Shown: piece by piece, positions 13,448 to 20,746 of the stretch | Layout of the letters: each line of letters opens with the position of its first letter | How positions within the stretch are numbered: the first letter of the stretch is position 1 | Origin: an uncultured Actinomyces sp. | GTDB taxonomy: Bacteria > Actinomycetota > Actinomycetes > Actinomycetales > Actinomycetaceae | DNA: 20,746 nt | NCBI GenBank assembly: GCA_900541895.1 | Contig: UWSI01000028.1 | Span: 1-20,746 of the forward strand | Direction: 5' to 3' | Program-made: the position numbers and the translations under genes | Notes under the pieces: model-generated | Seen by the model: only the letters and a program-made list of their open reading frames with translations | Told to the model about the DNA's origin: nothing | Database searches by the model: none

Positions 13448-15994
13448 CTAGTTATCTGTATCCAAATCTTCTAATCTGAAATTATACTTATTAAGCCTCA
13501 TCTTTAAATAGAGCTCACCTCCATCCAAAATATCGGATATAAATCGCTTTCCAGAAGAGTTCCCTAACGAGCTAATTTCATACAAGATTTCCTGATTTTC
13601 ATTCCTGCAGGTCACTATAGTCCTTGCGTCACCATTGACGACTACAGGAGCAGAATGACTCACGACAAAAAATTGAACCGAAATTTTTAGCTGCTTTAAC
13701 CTCGACACGAGAAAGTCTTTAATCGTTTTAACATCAAGATTATCCTCAGGCTGATCAAGAACAATGTATACCCATTTTCCCTTACAAAGCTCATCATTAA
13801 GAAATAGCTTTAGTAATGCCTGCGCCTTCATCCCTGGGGACATAGTGTCGACCAGATCACCGTCAATCGCAACACAAGGATTCAGATCAGCCAACTCATT
13901 AAGCTGCTGGCGCAGAAGCTTAAAAAACTTTTGGAAGTGAGTCTTTACATTCTCATCTCTGCATGATTTAAACTTAATACCGTTGAAGACCTTGTGCATT
14001 TTAGAAGCATCGCTTGCAGACAGATAGGCATAAATCAATGAACCATCATCTGGAAGGGAAGACCTTGAAAACAGGCTACTATACACATCTTCAAAAGAGA
14101 GATCATCATTAGGTCGCAAACTGATCTGAATTACATTACTTCCACTCTGATAGTCCAATTCTTTTCCCGCACAATAGGCCCTACCATATTCCTGAATAGC
14201 AGCACGATGCAGTTCCTTAAGCATGATACGCAAAGTTAGTAAATCACTATAGAATGAAAAAAGCTTTTTATCCTTATCTTCATATTGTGATGCAGCATTT
14301 GATCCATTATGACTATTGAATTCATCAATGTAATTGAAATACTCCGTCAGAAGCTCTCGGCGCTGAGAAAACCACTCCGAACGAATTCTATCGAGAGAGC
14401 TAATGTAATCACGAATCATTATGTCAACTTCTGAAAAAGCGTTACAAATACTATTCTCTCTGCGCGTTAGAGCCTCCAGGAGATCTTCGTCTTCAACTGA
14501 ACAACACTTGGACACCGAGGATCTGAGATGTTTTTCAGCTTCGTTCAAACTGCCAGCGACTTGCTTCCAACGTTTTTTAAGTCCCTCAATATAGCTTTCA
14601 ATCGAGAATGGAATTTGCGGCTCTGCAATCAGAATTTCGGATGGAACCCGCGAATCAAGATGATCGAGCGATATCACGCTACATTCATACTTTTCCGAAA
14701 AAACGATCAGGAGCCTTTCTTCCAGAGTAAGCAGCTCATTAAGATTATTTTTTGCAGACCGACGCGAATCTTCTTCTTCATCCCTCAACGCATCGATTCT
14801 CGTTTTCAGGAACGGAATACTATCATATTCACCTTTTGTGAATATTGATTCTAATGCCCCCTGCCCAAGGTAAAGACAGCTCGGTCGATCTTTCGAGCTT
14901 TCTCCGTCGCGAAGCCGATAGCGCACGCTCTCAATATCTACTAATGTTTTGTATTTTTCGAGACCATCCGATACTAAGAGACTCGCTAGCATTGATTTTC
15001 CGCTGCCACGAGAACCAACTATTCCGTTATACCCGGGGGAAAATTGCAGCACGACAGGCCTGTCAGCATTTTGCCCATCTCTTGACTTAAGTGAAAACGA
15101 AATTGATTCTAGGTAGTTTGCAATATTTTTCTGGGGGTGCTTGTCTTGTCGATCCGAGGTTACAATACGGCTTTCAGGATCACTCATTGCAAGCACTAGC
15201 GAATCCCAATCACCATCAAAGTCAATCCAGGTAAACTTTTTTCCGATCTCATCGAGTCTCTTAGCGTCACTGAACAGAAATGCTGATACAGTTACGTTCT
15301 TTTCTTTTGCTAACCACCCTGTGATTTGTTTTCGGCTCTTTTCACCGCCTTCGATCGCTGATGCATGCGCAAAGTAGAACAATTTGTCTTTGTACTCTTG
15401 GTTTTGTAACAACGGACCTTGATCATCTGCTGTGTTAGGCAAGTAATCAGAAAGGCTCCGATCTTTATTTTCATGTGGCACAAAAATATAAGGGATTCCC
15501 GTTGCCGCCTCTTGGAAGTCCTCGAGAGCGATCGATACTCCGGCCGTCCTACGTGAGAACGCCTTTACACCCAGCTCCTGAGTTCGCTCCGCACGTCCTT
15601 GATCCTGAAGTTTCTTAGAGAAAAGCTGATGGACAATTTCAGCGATCGCCTGCGCCTTTTTTACATCAAACCAGACAATGGCATGGAAATATTTCCCTTT
15701 GTTTCCCTTCCCGATTGTTAGGCCATGCCGTTGAATTGTTTCGTCTTTCAGGTGGATATTAAGCTCCACACCGCCAAATACATACTTGCCTAATTCCGCC
15801 ATCTTGTTTTTAATCTCGCGCAGCAAATCAACGTCAACGACATTATGGTCCGTTATCGCAACGACATCGAGGTCACTTTGGAGGAGTCTCGAAGTAAAAT
15901 CAGAACGCGTGTAGTCTCTGCTATAGCACGAACTTGAATGAACGTGCATATCGCATTTTTTAAACGACAACATAGGTGTTGAACTAACAGTCAT
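13448..15994 (-). CDS. TrlF-like PHP-domain ABC/SMC-type ATPase
   Basis: 848 residues from the ATG at 15994, chosen because GGGGAGG lies 7 nt upstream; another ATG is 9 codons earlier. The N-terminus is a PHP metallo-phosphoesterase domain: DMHVHS (15-20), ITDHN (47-51), GGVELNIH (74-81), PHENKD (173-178), YFAHAS (207-212) and FSDAK (241-245) give the multi-metal His/Asp/Glu set. An ABC-type ATPase follows: Walker A GSRGSGKS (327-334), a long charged helical insert (about 395-610), a signature-like TMSPGMKAQ (717-725), Walker B WVYIVLDQPEDNLD (741-754) and a switch histidine in VVSHSAP (777-783). This order matches the TrlF family, thought to act in biological conflicts, where ATP-driven sensing would license nucleic-acid or nucleotide cleavage. 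It sits in an AT-rich island with a small partner gene. Confidence 0.88.
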   Translation of the reverse strand: MTVSSTPMLSFKKCDMHVHSSSCYSRDYTRSDFTSRLLQSDLDVVAITDHNVVDVDLLREIKNKMAELGKYVFGGVELNIHLKDETIQRHGLTIGKGNKGKYFHAIVWFDVKKAQAIAEIVHQLFSKKLQDQGRAERTQELGVKAFSRRTAGVSIALEDFQEAATGIPYIFVPHENKDRSLSDYLPNTADDQGPLLQNQEYKDKLFYFAHASAIEGGEKSRKQITGWLAKEKNVTVSAFLFSDAKRLDEIGKKFTWIDFDGDWDSLVLAMSDPESRIVTSDRQDKHPQKNIANYLESISFSLKSRDGQNADRPVVLQFSPGYNGIVGSRGSGKSMLASLLVSDGLEKYKTLVDIESVRYRLRDGESSKDRPSCLYLGQGALESIFTKGEYDSIPFLKTRIDALRDEEEDSRRSAKNNLNELLTLEERLLIVFSEKYECSVISLDHLDSRVPSEILIAEPQIPFSIESYIEGLKKRWKQVAGSLNEAEKHLRSSVSKCCSVEDEDLLEALTRRENSICNAFSEVDIMIRDYISSLDRIRSEWFSQRRELLTEYFNYIDEFNSHNGSNAASQYEDKDKKLFSFYSDLLTLRIMLKELHRAAIQEYGRAYCAGKELDYQSGSNVIQISLRPNDDLSFEDVYSSLFSRSSLPDDGSLIYAYLSASDASKMHKVFNGIKFKSCRDENVKTHFQKFFKLLRQQLNELADLNPCVAIDGDLVDTMSPGMKAQALLKLFLNDELCKGKWVYIVLDQPEDNLDVKTIKDFLVSRLKQLKISVQFFVVSHSAPVVVNGDARTIVTCRNENQEILYEISSLGNSSGKRFISDILDGGELYLKMRLNKYNFRLEDLDTDN

Positions 15995-17034
15995 CCGGCA
16001 CCCTCCCCATCGAGAGTTCATACTGCATTAATCTACTGGAGCGCAGATAGAAACCGGAGCCCCTACCTGCATTCTGCATACTACTCCCCTTTTCGATTCC
16101 GCGATGCTCAATCGGGAGTAGCAATACCAACAACTAGCTCTGACGCAATCTCTCTTCATCGTATCGACCACACTGTCTCCTAGAGTTGCTCTCATCGTCA
16201 TGCGGTTCCGAAATTAGAGCCGATTCTTGGCGAAAACCGTCTTAAAGGAGCAAAGATTTCAGTTCTATGCGCTTGATGATTTCAAAGAGTCCGCTACCGC
16301 TAGTAGCTCATGTCGTCCTACGAAAGTACCCGTTAAGTTATCTAGTTCCAAAGGCTCGTGTTACTCATTGCTGCCCCACTACTTTCATCTCTGGAAGAGC
16401 GAAACTACTCTTTCTGCACCTCGTCAGGGTTCCACACGCCGCCATGCAGTAGTCAAAGACAATCCACCATCTTCAAAGTTTGTACTACGCACCCCGCTTG
16501 CATTCATGACTATCTTGATAAGTTAATCCGCTGATTCTGCAACCTCTGGAACCTCGACGGAAGAGAGCTCTCCACAACGACGGACGATTTCACCAGACGG
16601 TGAGTCCTGTGCGTTTTCATTGGGACGAAAAAACATACAACAAGTGACCCGATCCTAGTGGATAAATAGTTACAAAACTTATGGAAAAGACAGTCACAAA
16701 CTTTGTTGTAGCAGCGGGAACAAAAAGAACTCAAGCTTAGGGAGATTGTGTCCTACAAGGCCTTAGACAGCGGACGAACAGCAAGCATCGACGATAAGTA
16801 CATCGAACTTGCATGTGCTAGCACCACGAGCTAGCTAGAAACTCTATGTTCCCTTCCGCATCCTTCAAAGGTCTATTTTAGATTGGACAGCGCCCCACAA
16901 AGAAGAGGACACAACGATCCATATTTGCTATCGAAAAGGGCATTGCAAATCGCTTTAATCACAATTCGATAAGCTCTCCATCCGGAATCAAACTAAGCAT
17001 CTTAAACGCAACTCAGCACATGACGACGCGATAC
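15995..17034. other. Gene-poor AT-rich stretch upstream of the TrlF-like gene
   Basis: About 1 kb without a convincing gene. Short frames exist on both strands (for example plus 16227-16526 and minus 16510-16734), but they lack ribosome-binding sites or recognisable domains and have skewed composition (Cys/Ser/Arg-rich). The first 100-200 bp should hold the TrlF promoter. The remainder looks like decayed foreign DNA; I found no transposase or integrase motif I could defend. Confidence 0.55.
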
Positions 17035-17501
17035 CTACCCCCTCACCCGTCGTGCATGAAAAGTCCACCCTTCACCAAACGCCCGGCGCATCAGGAAGCT
17101 TACACCCGCCAGCGCCAGCGCAGACCCTAGGCCCGTGTAGAAGAATGCGAAGAACCATGTGGGGATGAGTCCACTTAAGCGCAGCCCGAAGCCAAAGGAG
17201 ATCATGAACACCATGATCAGGTAGCCCTTGAGGTCCAAGAAGCGCAGGAAGTTCAGGCGATCTGCGTCCAGGCCTCGGATCCTCTGGGCGTTCTTCAGGA
17301 GTATCTTGCCGCGAACATTGCGTGGAAGGCAAAGAAAGCGGCGACAGCACCAACAACAATTGCGACGAGGACACCAACGGCCGCACCGCTCAGCTCAACG
17401 ACCGAACGCACACCAATCAGTGCGACGTTCATACCCGCCAGCAGCCAAACCACTCCGGCAACGGTAATCAGGTTTTCTTTATTTATTTTGAGCAGTGTCA
17501 T
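17035..17501 (-). pseudogene. Four-helix membrane protein gene with a 1-nt frameshift
   Basis: The start ATG (17501-17499) overlaps the TetR stop TGA by one base, so translation is coupled. The first frame gives MTLLKINKENLITVAG, then two membrane helices (GVVWLLAGMNVALIGV and VGVLVAIVVGAVAAFFAF) and stops at 17295. A second frame picks up with RGKILLKNAQRIRGLDADRL and two more helices (LIMVFMISFGFGLRLSG and FFAFFYTGLGSALALAGVSF), ending at 17035. Adding one C near 17310-17315 joins them as HAMFRGKILLKN and gives exactly 156 codons. I do not recognise the family. It may be the target of the TetR regulator (inference). Either a real inactivation or a sequencing error explains the break. Confidence 0.7.
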
Positions 17502-18124
17502 CAGCAATCTTTCTTATCAATCGGAGCCGCAGCGGCGCTTCCAAAAGCACCGCTCTTAGCCACGGCCTCGTACAAGCTGGTATCAAGAAGAGCAAAGACG
17601 GGCTCACAATCAGAGCCCTCCATGAGCGAGGTAAAAATAGCTCCCAGAACAAAAGGACAGAGCTTCTCAGGGCTCAGCGCGCCAACCAACCGTGAGCGCA
17701 CAACCGCGGGATCCGCCTCCAACACATGCTGGAGCCCTTGCTCCATGTGGGCAAACATTGGAGCGCGTGCAGCCTCCAAGGCCTCGTGCTCACTGCGGGG
17801 AAGGCTGCGCATCTCAGCGAACCAATCAACGTCCATTTCCGCCAAGGTCGCGCCCAAAGCGCCGCGCAATTTCCGCACGTAGTCGACGAAACTCTCACTC
17901 CCATCAACCCGGCAACATTCCTCGAACAGCGCCTGGCCGAAGAATCGAGTGAATACTGCGGCCGTCAGGTCTGCTTTTGTTGGGAAGTACATGTAGACCG
18001 AGCCGACGGCGATTCCGCAGGCCGCGGCCAGTTTTCGCACGGAGAGTGCGGAGATTCCTTCGCGCGCGGCAATCGAGTATGCCTGCTCAATCAGCTTGTC
18101 TTTATCAATGACCTGTTTGGGCAC
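17501..18124 (-). CDS. TetR/AcrR-family transcriptional regulator
   Basis: 207 residues from the GTG at 18124, preceded by GAGAGGGGG; the frame is open far upstream but across the operator, so the later start is preferred. The N-terminal helix-turn-helix is clear: ALSVRKLAAACGIAVGSVYMYFPTKADLT (positions 26-54), with KLAAACG, GSVYMYF and the tail K50 typical of TetR. The ligand-binding half (about 55-207) is the usual all-helical dimerisation domain and does not reveal the ligand. The upstream palindrome TGAACAGTGTTCA is a plausible autoregulatory site. It is followed by a coupled membrane-protein gene, a common regulator-transporter arrangement, and is divergent from the methyltransferase. 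Confidence 0.9.
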   Translation of the reverse strand: MPKQVIDKDKLIEQAYSIAAREGISALSVRKLAAACGIAVGSVYMYFPTKADLTAAVFTRFFGQALFEECCRVDGSESFVDYVRKLRGALGATLAEMDVDWFAEMRSLPRSEHEALEAARAPMFAHMEQGLQHVLEADPAVVRSRLVGALSPEKLCPFVLGAIFTSLMEGSDCEPVFALLDTSLYEAVAKSGAFGSAAAAPIDKKDC

Positions 18125-18157
18125 GAAAATCCCCCTCTCGCCGGTTTCACTCAATAA

Positions 18158-18170
18158 TGAACAGTGTTCA
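18158..18170. promoter_or_regulatory. TetR operator palindrome
   Basis: TGAACAGTGTTCA is a perfect palindrome with 6-bp arms around one base, typical of TetR-family operators. On the minus strand TATACT (18170-18175) directly precedes it as a -10 element, so bound repressor would cover the tetR transcription start. Confidence 0.7.
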
Positions 18171-18300
18171 GTATAGATACTCTCCCCACCCTCACGCACC
18201 TTGGATAGGGATCGCAAACATCCTCTGCGCAGGGCGGACAAGCTACGCCAAGCCTCTGCCGTGGCCTGGCAGGCACCCCCGCCCCAACAAACCACCGGCA

Positions 18301-18306
18301 TACAAT
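18301..18306 (+). promoter_or_regulatory. -10 hexamer of a leaderless promoter (methyltransferase)
   Basis: TACAAT, one base from the TATAAT consensus, lies 6 nt before the ATG at 18313. The start codon would be the first transcribed codon. Confidence 0.55.
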
Positions 18307-18312
18307 GACCAC

Positions 18313-19158
18313 ATGACTGAAACAAGCGAGCGAGCGCAATGGTTTTCCGATAACGAACGCAACTGGAACGACCGCGCCGAGCTGCACATGGCTGGCAACT
18401 ACTGCGACTACCAGCGTCTTCTCGAGGACCCGACGGCCATTAGTGCCGAACTCGCCCAAGATATCGAACGATTCGGCGATCTCACTGGCAAAGCAGTCGT
18501 CCACCTGCAGTGCCACGTCGGAACCGACACGATCGGGTTTGCGCGCCGCGGGGCCTCGCGCGTCATTGGCCTCGATCTTTCCGAGGCCTCGCTTGCCCAC
18601 GCGCGCAGCATCGCCCAGCGCGCGGGCGCTCACGTCGAGTTCGTTCACGCGAACGTGTACGACGCACGTCAAGCAGTGTCCGGCAACTTCGATCTGGTGT
18701 ACACCTCGATCGGCGTTCTGTGCTGGCTGCCCGATATCGCCCAGTGGGCACAAGTCGTCGCTTCCCTACTCAAACCGGGCGGTACTTTTTTCATCCGCGA
18801 TGACCACCCGATGTTCATGACAATCGGTGAGGACATTTCCGACGGACTCAAGATCGAGCAGCCATACTTCGAGCAGAATGCCCCGATGACGTGGGATGAC
18901 GATTCAAGCTACGTGGATTCCCCAGGTGCACCGCGGATTACTCACACAACAAACCACCAATGGAATCATTCCCTTGGCCAGATCGTCACCGCTCTCATCA
19001 ACGCGGGGCTAGTGATCGATGAACTCGAGGAGACCCCGCGCGCTGCTTGGTGCCCGTGGCCCGAGCTCATGGAACAAGATTCCACCGGAGGCTGGCATCT
19101 TCGTGAGCACCCCGAGCGTCTGCCACTTCAGTTTGCGATCACCGCACACAAAAACTGA
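18313..19158 (+). CDS. Class I SAM-dependent methyltransferase
   Basis: 281 residues from the ATG at 18313. The frame is open upstream to 18157, but that stretch includes the tetR operator and has no ribosome-binding site. Motif I is VVHLQCHVGTDTIGFARRG (62-80), a variant of the glycine-rich SAM loop with Cys-His in place of the first glycines. The acidic strand end GLDLSEASLAHAR (86-98) binds the SAM ribose. FDLVYTSIGVLCWLPD and LLKPGGTFFIRDDHP are motifs IV and VI of the Methyltransf_11/25 type. The acceptor is probably a small molecule and is not predictable. Transcription appears leaderless. It converges with the DUF2262 gene, 14 nt between stops. Confidence 0.88.
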   Translation: MTETSERAQWFSDNERNWNDRAELHMAGNYCDYQRLLEDPTAISAELAQDIERFGDLTGKAVVHLQCHVGTDTIGFARRGASRVIGLDLSEASLAHARSIAQRAGAHVEFVHANVYDARQAVSGNFDLVYTSIGVLCWLPDIAQWAQVVASLLKPGGTFFIRDDHPMFMTIGEDISDGLKIEQPYFEQNAPMTWDDDSSYVDSPGAPRITHTTNHQWNHSLGQIVTALINAGLVIDELEETPRAAWCPWPELMEQDSTGGWHLREHPERLPLQFAITAHKN

Positions 19159-19172
19159 AGACGCGCGCAGAC

Positions 19173-20042
19173 TCAGCCACCCATATGTGCCGACACGGCG
19201 CCTTTCTTTAGGGTTCCTCGCACCATGATGCAGTGTCCGAAGAGCATCTGATCATCGTCGAAATAGGCGGTGAATGAGCCGCCTGCGCTCATCGATATGC
19301 TGCTGAGCTCAATTCGCTGAGCAAATCTCTCTTCTGTAATTTCTGGAGCCTCATCGTCACCAGATTCCTGCCAATCGCGAGCGCTCGCGGTCAACGAACG
19401 CGCCGCGCAGTCACGCATGTCGCGGTCCCATTGTTCTTGGCTTGCGAGCAGACTCTTCATCGCTTTTCTGGCTTTCGTCCAGCTCGCCTTTTGAGCCGGG
19501 TTAACCTCCAGCGAAATGTCGATTAACGCGCCACGCCACTGAGCTTTCCCCTCAAAGATCCCCAGGGTTTTATCCAGGGTTAGCTCTCCTAGGGCCTCGT
19601 CATTCAAGATGATTGGCCTGCAGTATTCAGCCAGAATCTCTTCCAACTCTGGACACGGCGGGTTCTCTTCACAAACCTCGACAACTCGAAACTGATTCTG
19701 CGAGGAAGCAGTAACAATCTCAGGTACTTCTTCGGGGATCTTCTTGCGTACCCTCACGCGATAAATCGTCCGCTCTTTAAAGCGAGAAAATATATCTCCC
19801 GCATCATGGTCCTCATCAGTGGCGGGATAGACTAGGTGCCCTTCATTTGGGAACAAAGTACCGGTCTCACACTCCACATGCGCGAGAAAATCAACAGAGA
19901 CTTCCCAAAATCCGTTCCTCTTGTTGGCTCCTTGTCCCTCAGCAAGGACAACAAGAATCTCGCGTTCGTCATCCTCAAAAGTAAGCTCCCATTCCGCTTG
20001 TGTCATGCGGTTTTTCGCACGCATGTACTCAAGTAAATTCAT
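19173..20042 (-). CDS. DUF2262-domain protein
   Basis: 289 residues from the ATG at 20042, preceded by GGGGAAGGA; an earlier in-frame start at 20072 lacks one. The C-terminal part (about 150-289) matches DUF2262: ELTLDKTLGIFEGKAQWRG, then a long helix with SLLASQEQWDRDMRDCAA, RIELSSISMSAGGSFTAYFD and the end FGHCIMVRGTLKKG. The N-terminal 140 residues form a separate acidic domain (EWELTFEDDEREILVVLA; TIYRVRVRKK) often found ahead of DUF2262. No catalytic residues are recognised and no signal peptide or membrane helix is present. DUF2262 proteins are often in variable regions next to polymorphic-toxin or phage-related genes, but no such partner is seen here. Confidence 0.82.
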   Translation of the reverse strand: MNLLEYMRAKNRMTQAEWELTFEDDEREILVVLAEGQGANKRNGFWEVSVDFLAHVECETGTLFPNEGHLVYPATDEDHDAGDIFSRFKERTIYRVRVRKKIPEEVPEIVTASSQNQFRVVEVCEENPPCPELEEILAEYCRPIILNDEALGELTLDKTLGIFEGKAQWRGALIDISLEVNPAQKASWTKARKAMKSLLASQEQWDRDMRDCAARSLTASARDWQESGDDEAPEITEERFAQRIELSSISMSAGGSFTAYFDDDQMLFGHCIMVRGTLKKGAVSAHMGG

Positions 20043-20178
20043 GAGGGTTCCTTCCCCAAAAAACACTTCCACCTGAAAGAGAATTCAAGCGAGAACTCAG
20101 CGGACTGAGCCTACAACTTCAGCCCACACACAATCCACAGGCACCGTAATTTCACCGTTCAAACCACTATAGTCTGAC

Positions 20179-20184
20179 TAGAAT
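20179..20184 (+). promoter_or_regulatory. Possible -10 of the right-end small-gene operon
   Basis: TAGAAT, 51 nt ahead of the first small gene. GTTCAA lies 16 nt further upstream as a weak -35. Confidence 0.3.
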
Positions 20185-20234
20185 GGAGTCCCTAACTGAA
20201 AACCTACTGAGAATGCCATCGAAGGAGATGAATG

Positions 20235-20405
20235 ATGACGGGGACAGAAAATCACAAGAAGCAAAAACTTATTCCTATACAAGACCAGATATTTCGTCTT
20301 GAATCAGAAGGTATTCGTTTTGACCTTCACGGGAAAAGAGATGCTGAGCATTACCTCAGCACTAGGTGCGATTTCGGGTTAATACCCGACGGCGGCATTG
20401 GATGA
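20235..20405 (+). CDS. Small uncharacterised protein, first of an overlapping pair
   Basis: 56 residues from the ATG at 20235 (AAGGAG, 7-nt spacer; the ATG at 20232 is only 4 nt away from it). The product is charged and soluble: KLIPIQDQIFRLESEGIRFD followed by HGKRDAEHYLSTR. The pattern 'QI..L...G......A..YL' recalls the N-terminus of Abi-type (AbiD/F) proteins, but the rest of that domain is missing, so this is only a resemblance. Its stop overlaps the start of the next gene (ATGA at 20402-20405), typical of translationally coupled partners. It could be a complete microprotein or a truncated remnant. Confidence 0.6.
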   Translation: MTGTENHKKQKLIPIQDQIFRLESEGIRFDLHGKRDAEHYLSTRCDFGLIPDGGIG

Positions 20406-20626
20406 AGAACCCCGCATTACATGAGATCGTGACCGTGATTCTTCTCCATAATTTGCTCATCAGTGAAGGAAATTCTCGTTCCCGCGCAGCCACTGAACTT
20501 CAAGCTGTATTTGATAACGTGAGTGCTAACTCTGACTTAATCAACACGAAAGACACTCCCCCTTCATTTCTTGCCGCGTTGAATTTTCTCAGGGAATTGA
20601 CACAGAGAGTCGGCCTGTTAGACTAG
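20402..20626 (+). CDS. Small uncharacterised protein, second of an overlapping pair
   Basis: 74 residues from the ATG at 20402, which overlaps the preceding stop as ATGA. It is mainly helical, with HEIVTVILLHNLLISEGN near the N-terminus and SFLAALNFLRELTQRVGLLD at the C-terminus. No signal peptide, no cysteine, no recognised family. A terminator 29 nt after its stop closes the pair. Overlap and a shared terminator argue that both small genes are real; a toxin-antitoxin or other two-component role is only a guess. Confidence 0.62.
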   Translation: MKNPALHEIVTVILLHNLLISEGNSRSRAATELQAVFDNVSANSDLINTKDTPPSFLAALNFLRELTQRVGLLD

Positions 20627-20654
20627 CAGACAGATAGCAAACCTTATGGTTTAG

Positions 20655-20691
20655 GGAGCGGGTCCGTGTTGGCGGGTTCGCTCCTATTTTT
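20655..20691 (+). terminator. Rho-independent terminator of the small-gene pair
   Basis: GGAGCG (20655-20660) and CGCTCC (20679-20684) form a 6-bp GC-rich stem directly followed by TATTTTT. It ends the plus-strand pair. Nothing else is seen between here and the right edge. Confidence 0.65.
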
Positions 20692-20746
20692 GGGTTAAAG
20701 GACGAAAAGAGTTGGTCTGAGCCCGACCTTTCGGCTTTGTGGTGCG

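Larger units (their letters stand above)
12717..17034. other. AT-rich island interrupting the GC-rich backbone
   Basis: Base composition drops sharply after the gene ending at 12716 and recovers at about 17035. Codons in the large gene inside are A/T-ending, unlike both flanks. The island contains one two-gene minus-strand unit (13099-15994) and two gene-poor stretches. No integrase, transposase, tRNA end or flanking direct repeat is recognised, so the means of entry is unclear. Confidence 0.7.

Noticed and set aside
16022..16203. Minus-strand frame just upstream of the TrlF-like gene, considered as a transposase remnant or leader peptide
   Set aside because: The resemblance to transposase motifs was too weak and there is no Shine-Dalgarno.
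16227..16526. Plus-strand frame of 99 codons with GGAG some way upstream
   Set aside because: No domain, Ser-rich composition, and surroundings full of stops. A spurious frame in decayed DNA is more likely.
16510..16734. Minus-strand Cys-rich frame of 74 codons
   Set aside because: Irregular cysteine spacing, no ribosome-binding site and no family resemblance.
18157..18312. 52-codon upstream extension of the methyltransferase
   Set aside because: It spans the tetR operator and promoter and has no Shine-Dalgarno. The leaderless -10 fits the ATG at 18313.

Overview
The window looks like a chromosomal segment of a GC-rich actinobacterium, probably Actinomycetaceae (Actinomyces/Schaalia type). 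The reasons are GTG starts, a coproporphyrin-type haem pathway with an actinobacterial ferrochelatase carrying Fe-S-type cysteines, and several genes that appear to be transcribed without a leader. The genus is inference.

Layout. 1-1961 (minus): a nitroreductase followed 2 nt later by a YkvI-type membrane transporter that runs off the left edge. 1962-2319: a spacer with two copies of a 63-bp repeat. 2320-3366 (minus): a PLP-dependent beta-eliminating lyase / threonine aldolase. 3509-7509 (minus): a YbjQ protein, a ferrochelatase-HemQ single reading frame (cpfC-chdC), 3-methyladenine DNA glycosylase I (tag) and a uracil-DNA-glycosylase-fold protein. 7641-8687 (plus): an exported or membrane-anchored esterase. 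8688-9044: a convergent spacer filled by a nested inverted array of short repeats. 9045-10831 (minus): a GNAT acetyltransferase and a GT-B glycosyltransferase broken by a 1-nt frameshift. 11125-12716 (plus): a zinc-type macrodomain ADP-ribose hydrolase and an uncharacterised partner gene, behind a divergent promoter region with a strong operator-like palindrome.

12717-17034 is a visibly AT-rich island. It holds a two-gene minus-strand unit, a TrlF-type PHP-plus-ABC/SMC ATPase followed by a 104-residue charged protein, flanked by gene-poor, apparently decayed DNA. This is the best candidate for a horizontally acquired conflict or defence system. From 17035 the GC-rich backbone resumes: a TetR regulator with its own palindromic operator, a coupled but frameshifted membrane protein, a divergent SAM-methyltransferase, a DUF2262 protein, and at the right end two tiny overlapping genes with a good terminator.

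How the genes work together. The haem genes form one pathway step pair: iron insertion into coproporphyrin III, then decarboxylation of coproheme. They are physically fused, yet a perfect internal Shine-Dalgarno suggests free ChdC is made as well. tag lies close behind chdC, and the uracil-glycosylase-like gene follows. At least four genes (nitroreductase, uracil-glycosylase-like, glycosyltransferase, methyltransferase) have a TANNNT hexamer exactly 6 nt before the start codon and no Shine-Dalgarno, the signature of leaderless mRNAs. No rRNA, tRNA, CRISPR array or intact insertion sequence was seen.
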